From Kordia sp. (lineage in GTDB: Bacteria > Bacteroidota > Bacteroidia > Flavobacteriales > Flavobacteriaceae), in contig NVVR01000008.1 of NCBI GenBank assembly GCA_002733415.1, forward strand, positions 23,243-87,242: a stretch of 64,000 nt of DNA, given 5' to 3'. Below are positions 45,502-54,543 of the stretch, in pieces. The stretch's first letter is position 1. The number at the start of each line of letters is the position of its first letter. The notes beneath the pieces were generated by a model that worked only from the letters and a program-made list of their open reading frames with translations, was not told the DNA's origin and did no database searches. Position numbers and translations under genes: made by a program.

Positions 45502-46776
45502 TTATATCTTAACCATCGTCCATTCTGTAGGTATAAACAAATCCCCTTCCCTACTGTTCCTTATAGAATCTAAATCCTCTATTTTAAATTTAAGAACATC
45601 AAATTTATGATTATTAGTGTTGTTATATTGATTAGCAAAACCTAATGTAACATAATAAATACCTGGCTTTAATAAAGGATTTTGAATTTTAACTTTAGCA
45701 CTGTACTTCCCTATTTCTCCAACAAAAAATTCTTGATAAAAATCTGTTCTATCAATAAATAATATTATATCCCCCAAAGAGTTTTTGATTAATATCGTCA
45801 AATGACATTTTGGAATACGAGTTTTAAATAAATAATTAATTTCAATAAAAAAATCTTGCTTTGTAGAGACTATTCCATCCAAAATCTGATCAGAGCTAGA
45901 ATCAACTATCATTGCAGACAAAAATTGATATTTCATAAGAGATTCCTCTTCAAAGACTACATTCGTAATCATTTCTTCTGTACGAGCTGAAGACAAATAA
46001 TATGGTATTATTTCTGAAGTAAGACCTATCTTACTTATCCTCCCAGATTCTAATAAAATTGAGTTCTTACATAATTTATTAATTGTAGTCATATTATGAC
46101 TCACAAACAAGACAGTACGACCTCCTTCTTGAGAAATAGATTGCATTTTACCGATGGCTTTTTTCTGAAACTCCGCATCACCTACAGCCAGAACCTCATC
46201 AACAACTAATATATCCGGTTCTAGATGCGCTGCCACCGCAAATGCCAAACGAACTTTCATCCCGCTTGAATATCGCTTTACGGGAGTATCAATATAGCGT
46301 TCACAGCCTGAAAATTCAATGATTTCATCTAGCTTAGCATTAATTTCCTTTTTGGTCATCCCCAAAATGGCGCCATTTAAAAAAACGTTTTCTTTTCCCG
46401 TCATTTCTGGATGAAACCCAGTACCCACCTCTAATAATGATGCTATTCTACCATTAATCTTTATACTTCCTGTAGTGGGCCCTGTTACTTTTGATAGTAT
46501 TTTTAATAAGGTAGATTTACCAGCACCATTCTTCCCAATAATTCCTAAAACCTCTCCTTTTTTAACCTCAAAATTAATATCTTTTAAGGCCCATACGTAT
46601 TTAGATTCACCTTTTGAAGCCCTGTCATTTTGCTCCCCTATTTTTAAATACGGATCTTCCTTACCACGTATACCATGCCACCACCTGTTTAAATCATGGC
46701 TAATGGTACCTGTACCAACAAGCCCTAAACGGTACTGTTTTGAAAGGTTTTCTATTTTTAATATAACTTCACTCAT
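45502..46776 (-). CDS. Polysaccharide ABC exporter ATPase with C-terminal carbohydrate-recognition domain (Wzt type)
   Basis: A 424-aa protein. The ATPase (residues 1-240) has Walker A GIIGKNGAGKSTLLKIL, Q-loop, signature RYSSGMKVRLAFAVA and Walker B PDILVVDEVLAVGD. Residues about 270-424 form a beta-sandwich like the Wzt C-terminal domain, which in O9a systems binds the chain-terminating modification. The start is placed at MSEVILKIENL (46776), not 46821, since the extra 15 codons run through AGTAAGTAGTGA-like non-coding repeats. The permease gene lies 0.5 kb upstream, an unusual separation. Confidence 0.93.
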   Translation of the reverse strand: MSEVILKIENLSKQYRLGLVGTGTISHDLNRWWHGIRGKEDPYLKIGEQNDRASKGESKYVWALKDINFEVKKGEVLGIIGKNGAGKSTLLKILSKVTGPTTGSIKINGRIASLLEVGTGFHPEMTGKENVFLNGAILGMTKKEINAKLDEIIEFSGCERYIDTPVKRYSSGMKVRLAFAVAAHLEPDILVVDEVLAVGDAEFQKKAIGKMQSISQEGGRTVLFVSHNMTTINKLCKNSILLESGRISKIGLTSEIIPYYLSSARTEEMITNVVFEEESLMKYQFLSAMIVDSSSDQILDGIVSTKQDFFIEINYLFKTRIPKCHLTILIKNSLGDIILFIDRTDFYQEFFVGEIGKYSAKVKIQNPLLKPGIYYVTLGFANQYNNTNNHKFDVLKFKIEDLDSIRNSREGDLFIPTEWTMVKI

Positions 46777-47289
46777 ATTATAGTGGGTAGTAAGTAGTGA
46801 ATAGAAAGTAGTGTTACCCAATATTCAATACCTATACTACATATTATTTTTTACTTTGAATATAATTTTTAAATCCTAATAATAATTTTTTACATCTATA
46901 AGCAAATCATCTAGTTCTTTACTTTTAGAGGTGAATTTTAACTATATAGCTATTAAATACTGTGTTTCTAATTCTATCAATGAAATCTAATGCAATGTAA
47001 ATGAATTAAGTCAATTCTTTATTTCCTTTTCTTACACTACCTTCAGCTACATATGAAGGAACTAACACTACTGCTCATCTTATTTGACTGGTTAATCCAA
47101 TTTTTCATCAACAGGAAAAGTATCAGAAATCTTGTAAATCAAAGATACCTACTCCATACTATTCTTCCAAACAACTAACTCTTTATGCCTATATATTTCC
47201 TCCATTCATTAATCACCTTTCATTATCACTAACTCACCTGTAACCATTCTCAATTAACGATTCACGGTTAACCTTCAACCCTTCACTAA
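46777..47289 (-). other. Half-kilobase non-coding gap inside the export operon
   Basis: No ORF with protein-like composition is seen on either strand between the permease and ATPase genes. The part next to wzt holds short direct repeats (GTAGTAAGTAGTGAATAG); the rest is T/C-rich on the plus strand. A good minus-strand promoter lies at 47140-47171, leaving a leader of about 360 nt ahead of wzt. Confidence 0.6.
47140..47171 (-). promoter_or_regulatory. Internal promoter ahead of the Wzt gene
   Basis: On the minus strand TTTG (47171-47168), 20 bp, then TATCTTTG (47147-47140). Both boxes match the Bacteroidota consensus and the spacing is right. It is the best-formed internal promoter in the polysaccharide locus. 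Confidence 0.6.
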
Positions 47290-48147
47290 TTAAATTGTAT
47301 CAATAAAGGTTTTTTCTGTTTTGTTAAATATAACAATTCCCATCATTAAAATCACCAAAGTAACAATTGCGGTATATAGTAATCCAAATACCGAAATTTC
47401 CCCCTCACCTAGCAGCATATACCTCGCTGTTTCTATAACATGTGCCATAGGATTATATTCTACAGCCCAAGCATATTCAACTAATTTCTCTTTTATTAAT
47501 GAAATAGGATACATTACTGCAGACATATACATTAATAACTGTACTCCAAAACTTACTAAAAAGGTCAAATCTCTATATTTAGTAACCATTGAGGAAATAA
47601 TCATTCCTAAACCAAGACCTAACATCCCCATACATAAAACCAATAACGGAAAAAATAAAATTGCTGTGCTAGGTTGCACTGTATTGCCTATCAAAAAATA
47701 ATAAATATAAAATACTAAAAAAACGAGGAGTTGTATCCCAAACTTAAGAAGGTTTGATATTATAACAGATAAAGGCATTATGATTCTTGGAAAGTATACT
47801 TTTCCAAAAATATTTTCATTCTTTTTAAATGTATCTGAAGTTGCCGTCAAACACTCTCTAAAATAATTCCATGTAGTAATTCCAGCTAAATTAAATAAAA
47901 ACGGAGGTATAGTACCTGTTTCAATTCCCGCTACATTATTAAAGATTAAGGTAAAAATAACCGACGTAAATAAGGGTTGTATCAAATACCACAAAGGCCC
48001 TAATACTGTTTGTTTGTATACGGTAATTACATCTCTTTTAACAAAAAGAAACAATAAGTCTCTATACTTCCATGTTTCTTTAAAATTGAAATTTATTAAT
48101 TTTTGGTTTGATGTAATTACATCTAACCATTTTTTTTCTGTATTCAA
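47290..48147 (-). CDS. Polysaccharide ABC exporter permease (Wzm/ABC-2 type)
   Basis: A 285-aa inner-membrane protein: cytoplasmic amphipathic start (NFKETWKYRDLLFLFVKRDV), YKQTVLGPLWYLIQPLF typical of Wzm/TagG/KpsM permeases, and about six membrane helices. It pairs with the ATPase encoded downstream to move lipid-linked glycan across the inner membrane. It follows the tyrosine-kinase gene by 30 bp. Confidence 0.93.
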   Translation of the reverse strand: MNTEKKWLDVITSNQKLINFNFKETWKYRDLLFLFVKRDVITVYKQTVLGPLWYLIQPLFTSVIFTLIFNNVAGIETGTIPPFLFNLAGITTWNYFRECLTATSDTFKKNENIFGKVYFPRIIMPLSVIISNLLKFGIQLLVFLVFYIYYFLIGNTVQPSTAILFFPLLVLCMGMLGLGLGMIISSMVTKYRDLTFLVSFGVQLLMYMSAVMYPISLIKEKLVEYAWAVEYNPMAHVIETARYMLLGEGEISVFGLLYTAIVTLVILMMGIVIFNKTEKTFIDTI

Positions 48148-48177
48148 ATCAGTTCTTTTTTAACTAATTAGTAAATA

Positions 48178-50619
48178 TTAATCGCGCTTAAATAATTGTT
48201 TAATTTTAGCCAACACCCCTTTTTCTTCATCAACATCATGATACCCATTACCATACATACCATAACCATAGCCATAGCCATAGCCGTAACCATAACCCGT
48301 TTTAGTTTTATAATGATTTAGTACAAAACTTAAATTTTTAATCTCCTTATTTACATACTTTTCATTTATCAACCCTAACATAGATTTTTTGGTATAATCT
48401 TGACGAATCATATAAATATTAGCATCAGAATATCGAGTTAAATCTAACGCATCAGTTACCAATCCTAAAGGAGGTGTATCAAAAATTATATATTCGTATT
48501 TTTCTTTTAAAATACGAACAAACTCCTCCATTCTTTTACTAATCAATAATTCCGAAGGGTTAGGCGGTATCGGACCAGAAGTAATTAAATCTAAATTCGG
48601 TATTTGTGTTTTTTGTACAACATCATCAAAATTCTTATTATTGATTAAAAAATTTACCACTCCATAATCATTATGTAACTCAAAAGCATCGAATATTTTT
48701 GGCTTACGCAAATCTAAACCTACAAGCACAGTTTTTTTATCACCCATTGCATACAAGCTAGCCAAATTTATTGCCGTAAACGACTTCCCTTCTCCACTTA
48801 CGGAAGAAGTCACTAAAATTGTTCTAGCTCCTGTTTGCGTAGTTTTCTTTTTATAAATAAACTCCAAATTAGATCGTATTGACCTAAAAGACTCACTAAC
48901 AGGAGATTTAGAGCGATTAAAAACAGCTAACACCACACTACTTTTACCAATCACACCTAATAAGGGTATTTTAGATAAAAATGTAATATCTTCTGGACTA
49001 GTAATATTTGTATTTAACATAAATAACAATGTAATTAACAGTATAGGAATCCCTCCTCCTATAATACCTGCTATAATATAATTCATGTTTTTATTCGGGC
49101 CAACTAAACCAACACTAATTACTTTTGCTTCATCTATAACTAGTAAATCTGAAACACTAGCCGCTTTAATCATTTTTGCTTCACTTCGTTTTTCTAAAAA
49201 CAGTTCATACAAACCATTACTTAAGCTATATTGTCGCTCAATATTTACTAATTTTTGTTGATTCTCTGGTAGCATGGAAAACTTCTCTTCTACTTTTGCT
49301 AAACGACTTAAAATTATTTTATTTTCTAAATTTAATGCCGTTCGATATGCTTTTATATTTTCAAACAATACTCTTTTCAGTGAATGTATATTTCTGTCTA
49401 AATCGGAAAAAATAGGAGAATCTTCTCGCACAGCATATTCATATTTTGCTCGGGTTACAGACAGTTCTATAATTCTACTTACACTCTTTACTATATTAGG
49501 TTCATCTACCCCTACAACAGACGGAGCTGGTACATCTGTAAATATTTTATTACTTATTAAATATTTTTCTAAATTAGCCAAATATTCTAATTTGGAGCGC
49601 AAAGTATTTTTCTCTAAGTCTAAACTATTTAAATCCGAAACTAACTTTTCTCCTTCTCCTTCTAAGTTTATTGATTTTGTTTTTTTATAAAATGAATTTA
49701 ATTCTTGTTCATTTATATTTACTCTATTTTTTAAACTATCCAGCATTTTATCAACAAACCCAATTGTTTTGGTCGCAAATAAATTTTTACGCTCTAATTG
49801 ATCCCTACTCAATACTTCTACTGAAGCATTTACATAATCTACAATACGATACTTATTAGTTCCGTTCATTGATAAATTAACTATCGGAGATCCCGAAACA
49901 ATAGAACGAACAGCAACCCCTCTATACATAGCTACTGAACTATCAAAATCAGAAAAACTGACATCAAATGGCTCAAAATCAGTTAATAATTCATTCGTAG
50001 TTTTTAGCACTTTAAATTGAAAGAAAGGAAGTTTCACCAACTCATTGTATGTATATTTTTTAATTACCTCTTCCAGAACAACTTTTTCAATTTTCTTGTT
50101 TTTAGTCCCGTAATGTTGTACTTGAACTGCAGTAATAGGGTTTGAATACGAAAGTTGATAACTAAAATCATCTAAAGGAGTAATGGTGATTTTTTTATTT
50201 AATTGCTGAAAAACAGTGGTGTCTACTTCAATAATAAACGGCATTGTTTTATAAGCGTCATAAGTCCAATATTCTGCTTGCTTAGTATAATTTACATAAT
50301 ACTGTAAATACTCAACTACTTTTTCATTATGTGACCTTGATTTGAATAACGTTACCGTGGTTTGTATTTTATCCGAAGCACCTCCCCAATTAAAGGTTAG
50401 GTTCGTTGTTGATGTGAAAAAAGGGTTTTTATCATTCGAAATAACCACCTGGCTACTCACTGAGTATCTAGATTTTTTACGCAAATTAACTTGATACGCT
50501 ATCGTAAAACAAACTACTAAAAACAGCAGAAATAACCACCAATTTTTGATTATTTTAAAAAACAAGTCTTTAAAATTCACCATCGGTTTAAAATCAGAAA
50601 AACGAAACTCTTCATCCAT
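48178..50619 (-). CDS. Polysaccharide co-polymerase/tyrosine autokinase (Wzc type)
   Basis: An 813-aa inner-membrane BY-kinase. TM1 is near residue 25 (WWLFLLFLVVCFTIAY), a long periplasmic Wzz-like coiled-coil region follows, and TM2 is near residue 510. The kinase has Walker A SSVSGEGKSFTAINLA (about residue 606), Walker A' VLVGLDLRKPKIF and Walker B YIIFDTPPLGLVTDA. The tail contains seven GY units then MYGNGYHD, the autophosphorylated tyrosine cluster. It controls chain length and export together with the Wza-like protein. The ATG at 50619 is chosen over a TTG two codons upstream. Confidence 0.94.
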   Translation of the reverse strand: MDEEFRFSDFKPMVNFKDLFFKIIKNWWLFLLFLVVCFTIAYQVNLRKKSRYSVSSQVVISNDKNPFFTSTTNLTFNWGGASDKIQTTVTLFKSRSHNEKVVEYLQYYVNYTKQAEYWTYDAYKTMPFIIEVDTTVFQQLNKKITITPLDDFSYQLSYSNPITAVQVQHYGTKNKKIEKVVLEEVIKKYTYNELVKLPFFQFKVLKTTNELLTDFEPFDVSFSDFDSSVAMYRGVAVRSIVSGSPIVNLSMNGTNKYRIVDYVNASVEVLSRDQLERKNLFATKTIGFVDKMLDSLKNRVNINEQELNSFYKKTKSINLEGEGEKLVSDLNSLDLEKNTLRSKLEYLANLEKYLISNKIFTDVPAPSVVGVDEPNIVKSVSRIIELSVTRAKYEYAVREDSPIFSDLDRNIHSLKRVLFENIKAYRTALNLENKIILSRLAKVEEKFSMLPENQQKLVNIERQYSLSNGLYELFLEKRSEAKMIKAASVSDLLVIDEAKVISVGLVGPNKNMNYIIAGIIGGGIPILLITLLFMLNTNITSPEDITFLSKIPLLGVIGKSSVVLAVFNRSKSPVSESFRSIRSNLEFIYKKKTTQTGARTILVTSSVSGEGKSFTAINLASLYAMGDKKTVLVGLDLRKPKIFDAFELHNDYGVVNFLINNKNFDDVVQKTQIPNLDLITSGPIPPNPSELLISKRMEEFVRILKEKYEYIIFDTPPLGLVTDALDLTRYSDANIYMIRQDYTKKSMLGLINEKYVNKEIKNLSFVLNHYKTKTGYGYGYGYGYGYGMYGNGYHDVDEEKGVLAKIKQLFKRD
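48253..48300 (-). repeat. Hexanucleotide repeat coding for the Gly-Tyr tail
   Basis: Plus-strand CCATAG/CCATAA/CCGTAA units are repeated in tandem and encode alternating Gly-Tyr on the minus strand. Six-base units keep the frame, so slippage would change the tyrosine number without breaking the protein. Confidence 0.85.
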
Positions 50620-50627
50620 AATCAAAT

Positions 50628-51419
50628 CTATAAGCTCTTAAACAAAAAATAAGTGGTAATCAACGTTGTGAAAATTGTTAATACTGTAGTGAATGACTGT
50701 AATCCCTTTTCCCCAACCCCCCATGACTTCTGTGGCAATGCTTTCACATAAATCATGTCATTGGGTTGAATATAAAAAAAAGGCGATTCAAAAATCGCGA
50801 TATCTGTTAAATCTATATGGTGTATTTTATTACCCCCAGGGTACGGGCGTATAATGAGCACATCTTTTTTATCGCCTAAAACAGGAATATCCCCTGCATT
50901 TGCAATGGCTTCAAAAATATTGACACGCTCTTGAAAAACAACTTGTGTACCGGACGAACCTATCTCTCCGAAAGTGGTATACTTAACCCCTCCCAATTTT
51001 ACGGTAACAAACAAATTAGCTTCTTCTTTAAAATAGTTAGCAATAAGTAACTGTGTTATTTTAATTTTAATCTCTTCTATTGTTAAGTTCAACACCCCCA
51101 CTTTACCTAATGTAGGCATCGTAATTTCTCCATGATTATCAATTAAAAACCCATCAAAATACAAGCCTCGCTGTGATGTTGCTTCTACATTGTTTTCAGA
51201 AGCCAAAGGATTAAACATTCCTACCAATGCCTGATCCAATGCCTTGATACGTACACTCAACACATCATTAATTTGCACTCTATAGGGTGGCAATTGCTTA
51301 CTCAACAATACCTGCTCCATTACTTGACTTCTGTTTTGCATGTATTCAGTTTGCTTTCCTGAAATACAAGATGTTAAAAGCAACAACAATACAAATACTT
51401 GAAAAAACCTAAATTTCAT
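50628..51419 (-). CDS. Polysaccharide export lipoprotein (Wza type)
   Basis: A 263-aa outer-membrane lipoprotein. Signal peptide with lipobox LLLLTSC (Cys18), export domain (LPPYRVQINDVLSVRIKALD, HGEITMPTLGKVGVLNLTIE), one SLBB module (GEIGSSGTQVVFQERVNIFE) and a hydrophobic C-terminal helix (VLTIFTTLITTYFLFKSL) for the outer membrane. It is shorter than E. coli Wza (379 aa), as is usual in Bacteroidota. It is the first gene of the polysaccharide locus; the Wzc gene begins a few bases later. Confidence 0.93.
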   Translation of the reverse strand: MKFRFFQVFVLLLLLTSCISGKQTEYMQNRSQVMEQVLLSKQLPPYRVQINDVLSVRIKALDQALVGMFNPLASENNVEATSQRGLYFDGFLIDNHGEITMPTLGKVGVLNLTIEEIKIKITQLLIANYFKEEANLFVTVKLGGVKYTTFGEIGSSGTQVVFQERVNIFEAIANAGDIPVLGDKKDVLIIRPYPGGNKIHHIDLTDIAIFESPFFYIQPNDMIYVKALPQKSWGVGEKGLQSFTTVLTIFTTLITTYFLFKSL

Positions 51420-51443
51420 TCAATCCCCCTTTTTAGTAAGCTA

Positions 51444-51451
51444 CAAATATA
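51444..51451 (-). promoter_or_regulatory. Candidate -7 element of the polysaccharide locus
   Basis: The minus strand reads TATATTTG, a perfect TAnnTTTG, 24 bases before the ATG of the Wza-like gene. At the -33 position the match is only TTT. Being ahead of the first gene, it is the natural main promoter. Confidence 0.5.
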
Positions 51452-51527
51452 ACTTTTCAGTACTAATAATAAAACTTTATACCTTATATCTAAAGAATTT
51501 CCTTTTAATTTGTAAAAAAATAAAAAA

Positions 51528-53387
51528 GTGAACTACTTATCTGTAGAAAATATATCGAAATCGTACGGTGAACGTGTATTGTTTGACAATATCTCATTCG
51601 GAATTAACAAGGATCAGAAAATTGCTTTTATTGCAAAAAACGGTACTGGAAAGTCTACTATACTAAACATCATTACTAATCGTGATCAAGCTGATTCTGG
51701 GCAAATTGTAAAAAGAAAAGAACTATCTATTTCTTTTCTATCTCAAGATGATATTTTTGACGAAACATTGACTATTGAAGAAACCATTTTTGCGTCGGAC
51801 AACCAGACTTTAAAAATAATTCAGCAATATGAAAAAGCATTAGAAAACCCTGAGGATTCAGATGCGTATCAAAAAGCTTTTGATTTGATGGATCAATACA
51901 ATGCTTGGGATTTTGAAACTCAATACAAGCAAATATTGTTCAAATTAAAATTGGAGCAACTTGATAAAAAAGTAAGCTTACTTTCTGGAGGACAAAAAAA
52001 GCGTTTGGCTTTAGCTACTATTTTGATTAGCAAACCTGATTTGTTAATTTTAGATGAACCTACCAATCATTTGGATTTAGAAATGATCGAATGGCTAGAA
52101 GCATACTTCAAAAAAGAAAACATTACGTTATTCATGGTTACTCACGACAGGTTTTTCTTAGAACGTGTTTGTAACGAAATTATAGAATTAGAAAACGGGA
52201 AATTATATAGTTACAAAGGAAATTATTCGTACTATTTAGAAAAAAAAGAAGCTCGCGTAGCTGCGGCTAACACCGAAATTGGTAAAGCAAAAAACCTCTT
52301 CAAAAAAGAATTAGATTGGATGCGTCGTCAACCAAAAGCACGTACCACAAAATCTAAATCAAGAATAGATGATTTTTACGAAATAAAAGAGAAAGCACAT
52401 TCCAGACGTAAGGAACATTCCATGGAATTAGAAATTAACATGGAACGTCTAGGAAATAAAATTGTTGAGTTTCATAATACTTACAAAGCTTTTGACGAAA
52501 AGATTATATTAGACAAATACAATTATTCCTTTATCAGAGGAGAACGTATTGGAATTATTGGTAAAAACGGAACTGGAAAATCAACTTTCCTTAACATGCT
52601 TACCGGTACAGAGAAACCTGACTCTGGTAAAGTTATCACTGGTGACACCGTTAAATTCGGATATTACACCCAAAAAGGGATTAACATAAAACCTGGACAA
52701 AAGGTCATTGAAGTAATCCGTGAGTTTGGTGATTACATCCCACTTTCAAAAGGTAGAAAAATATCTGCATCACAACTATTAGAACGTTTTTTATTCGATA
52801 AGAAAAAACAATATGATCAAGTAGAAAAACTTTCAGGTGGAGAACGTAAAAGACTATATTTATGTACTGTTTTGATACAAAATCCTAACTTTTTAATTTT
52901 AGATGAACCTACAAATGATTTAGATATCGTTACACTAAGTGTTCTTGAAAACTTCCTACTGGACTATCCTGGCTGTTTATTAGTTGTCTCGCATGACAGG
53001 TATTTTATGGATAAAGTAGTAGATCATTTATTTATATTCAGAGGCGAAGGCATCATTGAAGACTTTCCTGGTAATTATTCTGATTTCAGGTCCTATGAAG
53101 ATAGTGCTTCTCCAATGGCAAAAAACGTAGAAAAGAAGGAGAAAACTTCTTGGAAAAAAGAAACCAAAGTACAGCTTTCTTTCAACGAGCAAAAGGAATA
53201 CAATCGTTTAGAAAAAGATATTCAGAAAATTGAAAAAGAGAAAACAGTTTTAGAAAACAGTTTTGCTACCAAAGAATATACTCCAGAAGAAATTCAAGAA
53301 ATCTCAAAAAAAATAAAACAACTTGGTGACGCCATGGATGAAAAGGAAATGCGTTGGTTTGAGTTATCAGCTAAACTTGAAAATTAG
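51528..53387 (+). CDS. ABC-F family ATPase (Uup-like)
   Basis: A 619-aa soluble protein with two ABC domains: Walker A AKNGTGKST (about residue 36), signature LSGGQKKRLALA and LLILDEPTNHLD; then GKNGTGKSTFLNM, LSGGERKRLYL and FLILDEPTNDLD. A linker with RRQPKARTTKSKSRIDDF lies between, and a charged coiled coil ends the protein (residues about 550-619), as in Uup. ABC-F proteins act on ribosomes or nucleic acid rather than membranes. The GTG start is chosen because NYLSVENISKSYG opens the first domain directly. Confidence 0.94.
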   Translation: MNYLSVENISKSYGERVLFDNISFGINKDQKIAFIAKNGTGKSTILNIITNRDQADSGQIVKRKELSISFLSQDDIFDETLTIEETIFASDNQTLKIIQQYEKALENPEDSDAYQKAFDLMDQYNAWDFETQYKQILFKLKLEQLDKKVSLLSGGQKKRLALATILISKPDLLILDEPTNHLDLEMIEWLEAYFKKENITLFMVTHDRFFLERVCNEIIELENGKLYSYKGNYSYYLEKKEARVAAANTEIGKAKNLFKKELDWMRRQPKARTTKSKSRIDDFYEIKEKAHSRRKEHSMELEINMERLGNKIVEFHNTYKAFDEKIILDKYNYSFIRGERIGIIGKNGTGKSTFLNMLTGTEKPDSGKVITGDTVKFGYYTQKGINIKPGQKVIEVIREFGDYIPLSKGRKISASQLLERFLFDKKKQYDQVEKLSGGERKRLYLCTVLIQNPNFLILDEPTNDLDIVTLSVLENFLLDYPGCLLVVSHDRYFMDKVVDHLFIFRGEGIIEDFPGNYSDFRSYEDSASPMAKNVEKKEKTSWKKETKVQLSFNEQKEYNRLEKDIQKIEKEKTVLENSFATKEYTPEEIQEISKKIKQLGDAMDEKEMRWFELSAKLEN

Positions 53388-53413
53388 TTAATAGTTAATA
53401 GTTAATAGTTAAG
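53386..53413. repeat. Tandem heptamer AGTTAAT, four copies
   Basis: AGTTAAT is repeated at 53386, 53393 and 53400, with a final AGTTAAG at 53407. The first copy includes the last two bases of the ABC-F stop codon. Confidence 0.85.
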
Positions 53414-53451
53414 TTGAAGATTTGAAAAAAACTTCCAAATCTTCAACTTAA
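53409..53451. terminator. Strong hairpin after the ABC-F gene
   Basis: A 16-bp perfect stem, TTAAGTTGAAGATTTG with its complement at 53436-53451, around an 11-nt A-rich loop. It is 21 bp after the stop codon. The plus strand continues with A rather than T, so termination is not guaranteed. Confidence 0.6.
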
Positions 53452-53772
53452 AAAAATCTATTTTCTTTTATCTTTATTTTCTTTTTATAGCTCTTCGTCA
53501 AAAGTTATGGGTTTTACGAAAAATGTCATTTCGAAACGAAGCGCAGCGGAGTGAGAAATCGCATTATTTTATAATTTATTGTCAGAAACAGTGTAATTGA
53601 GCTTCTTGTGTGATTTCTCCTAAGGTCGAAATGACTAAAAAAAGTTAATTGCTTAAACTTTTTATTTTTCTAATTTTAACTACCCCGCTATTTTTAGAGA
53701 AGACCTTTTTTTAAAAAAAATTAAATTCTATTTCGATTTCAACCAATAGCCGATAGCAAAATTCAAAAAAAA
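53452..53772. other. Gene-free stretch between the ABC-F and methyltransferase genes
   Basis: No ORF with protein character is visible. It contains the GTCATTTCGA palindromic element (53525-53635). The remaining 140 bp before the methyltransferase start are AT-rich with no recognisable promoter. Confidence 0.6.
53525..53635. repeat. GTCATTTCGA-type intergenic palindromic element
   Basis: The left end GTCATTTCGA (53525) and right end TCGAAATGAC (53626-53635) are inverted. Inside, GAGAAATC and GATTTCTC are inverted as a second pair. The arms are locally GC-richer (ACGAAGCGCAGCGGAGTG) than the surroundings. This is the form of a common flavobacterial intergenic repeat, here 111 bp. Confidence 0.75.
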
Positions 53773-54543
53773 ATGTTTCAAGTAATAGCCTACATAAAAT
53801 TTTTATTTCACTCAACAAATGAACATGGGGTTCACTCTCCTTTTGTTTTTGACTTAATTACAAAATGTTTTTATAACAAAAAACAACTGAGTGTCTATCA
53901 AAAATTAGACAAGTACCGAACAGAATTACTAAAAAACAAAAAAAACATTCAGGTAACCGATTTCGGCGCAGGAAGTAGAGTATTCAAAAACAATACTAGA
54001 AGTATCTCTGCAATTGCATATACAGCAGGGATAACAAAAAAAAGAAGTCAATTACTTACTCGATTGTCACAATATTTTGATTTCAACACTGTACTTGAAT
54101 TTGGGACTTCACTTGGACTAGCCTCAGTAGCTATAGCTTTCGGAAACCCTAAAACAAAAATAACAACCTTAGAAGGCTGCCCAGAAACTTCTAGAATAGC
54201 ACAAGAACAATTTAAAGAACACCAACTAAACAACATTACCTCAATAATCACTGATTTCTCTGCTTTTCTAAAAGAAGAGAAATCAAATTATGATTTAGTC
54301 TATTTTGACGGAAATCATCAAAAAGAAGCTACTCTCGAATATTTCAATTCCTTAATAGACAACACAAACAACTACTCAATGTTTATATTTGACGATATTC
54401 ATTGGTCAAAGGGAATGGAAGAAGCTTGGGAAGAAATCAAAACACACCCAAAAGTAACTATCACAATTGATACTTTTTTCTGGGGTTTTGTATTTTTTAG
54501 AACCGAAACAAAACACAAGGAACATTTCACAATAAGAGCTTAA
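53773..54543 (+). CDS. Class I SAM-dependent methyltransferase
   Basis: A 256-aa protein. After an N-terminal segment (HSTNEHGVHSPFVFDLITKC), the methyltransferase core shows VLEFGTSLGLASVAIAFG near residue 114 (SAM loop), then TTLEGCPETSRIAQEQF and YDLVYFDGNHQKEATLEYF, like O-methyltransferases of the COMT/TrmR type. The substrate is unknown. It is common in Flavobacteriaceae as a conserved hypothetical. It stands alone: about 385 bp of non-coding DNA upstream, 211 bp downstream. Confidence 0.83.
   Translation: MFQVIAYIKFLFHSTNEHGVHSPFVFDLITKCFYNKKQLSVYQKLDKYRTELLKNKKNIQVTDFGAGSRVFKNNTRSISAIAYTAGITKKRSQLLTRLSQYFDFNTVLEFGTSLGLASVAIAFGNPKTKITTLEGCPETSRIAQEQFKEHQLNNITSIITDFSAFLKEEKSNYDLVYFDGNHQKEATLEYFNSLIDNTNNYSMFIFDDIHWSKGMEEAWEEIKTHPKVTITIDTFFWGFVFFRTETKHKEHFTIRA

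Noticed and set aside
46777..46821. Fifteen-codon N-terminal extension of the Wzt-type ATPase
   Set aside because: It is encoded by short direct repeats (AGTAAGTAGTGAATAG) in a non-coding gap; the conserved ATPase begins at the ATG at 46776.
48253..48300. Possible CRISPR-like or minisatellite array
   Set aside because: The repeats are six bases, contiguous, in frame and code for the Gly-Tyr tail of the kinase; no spacers.
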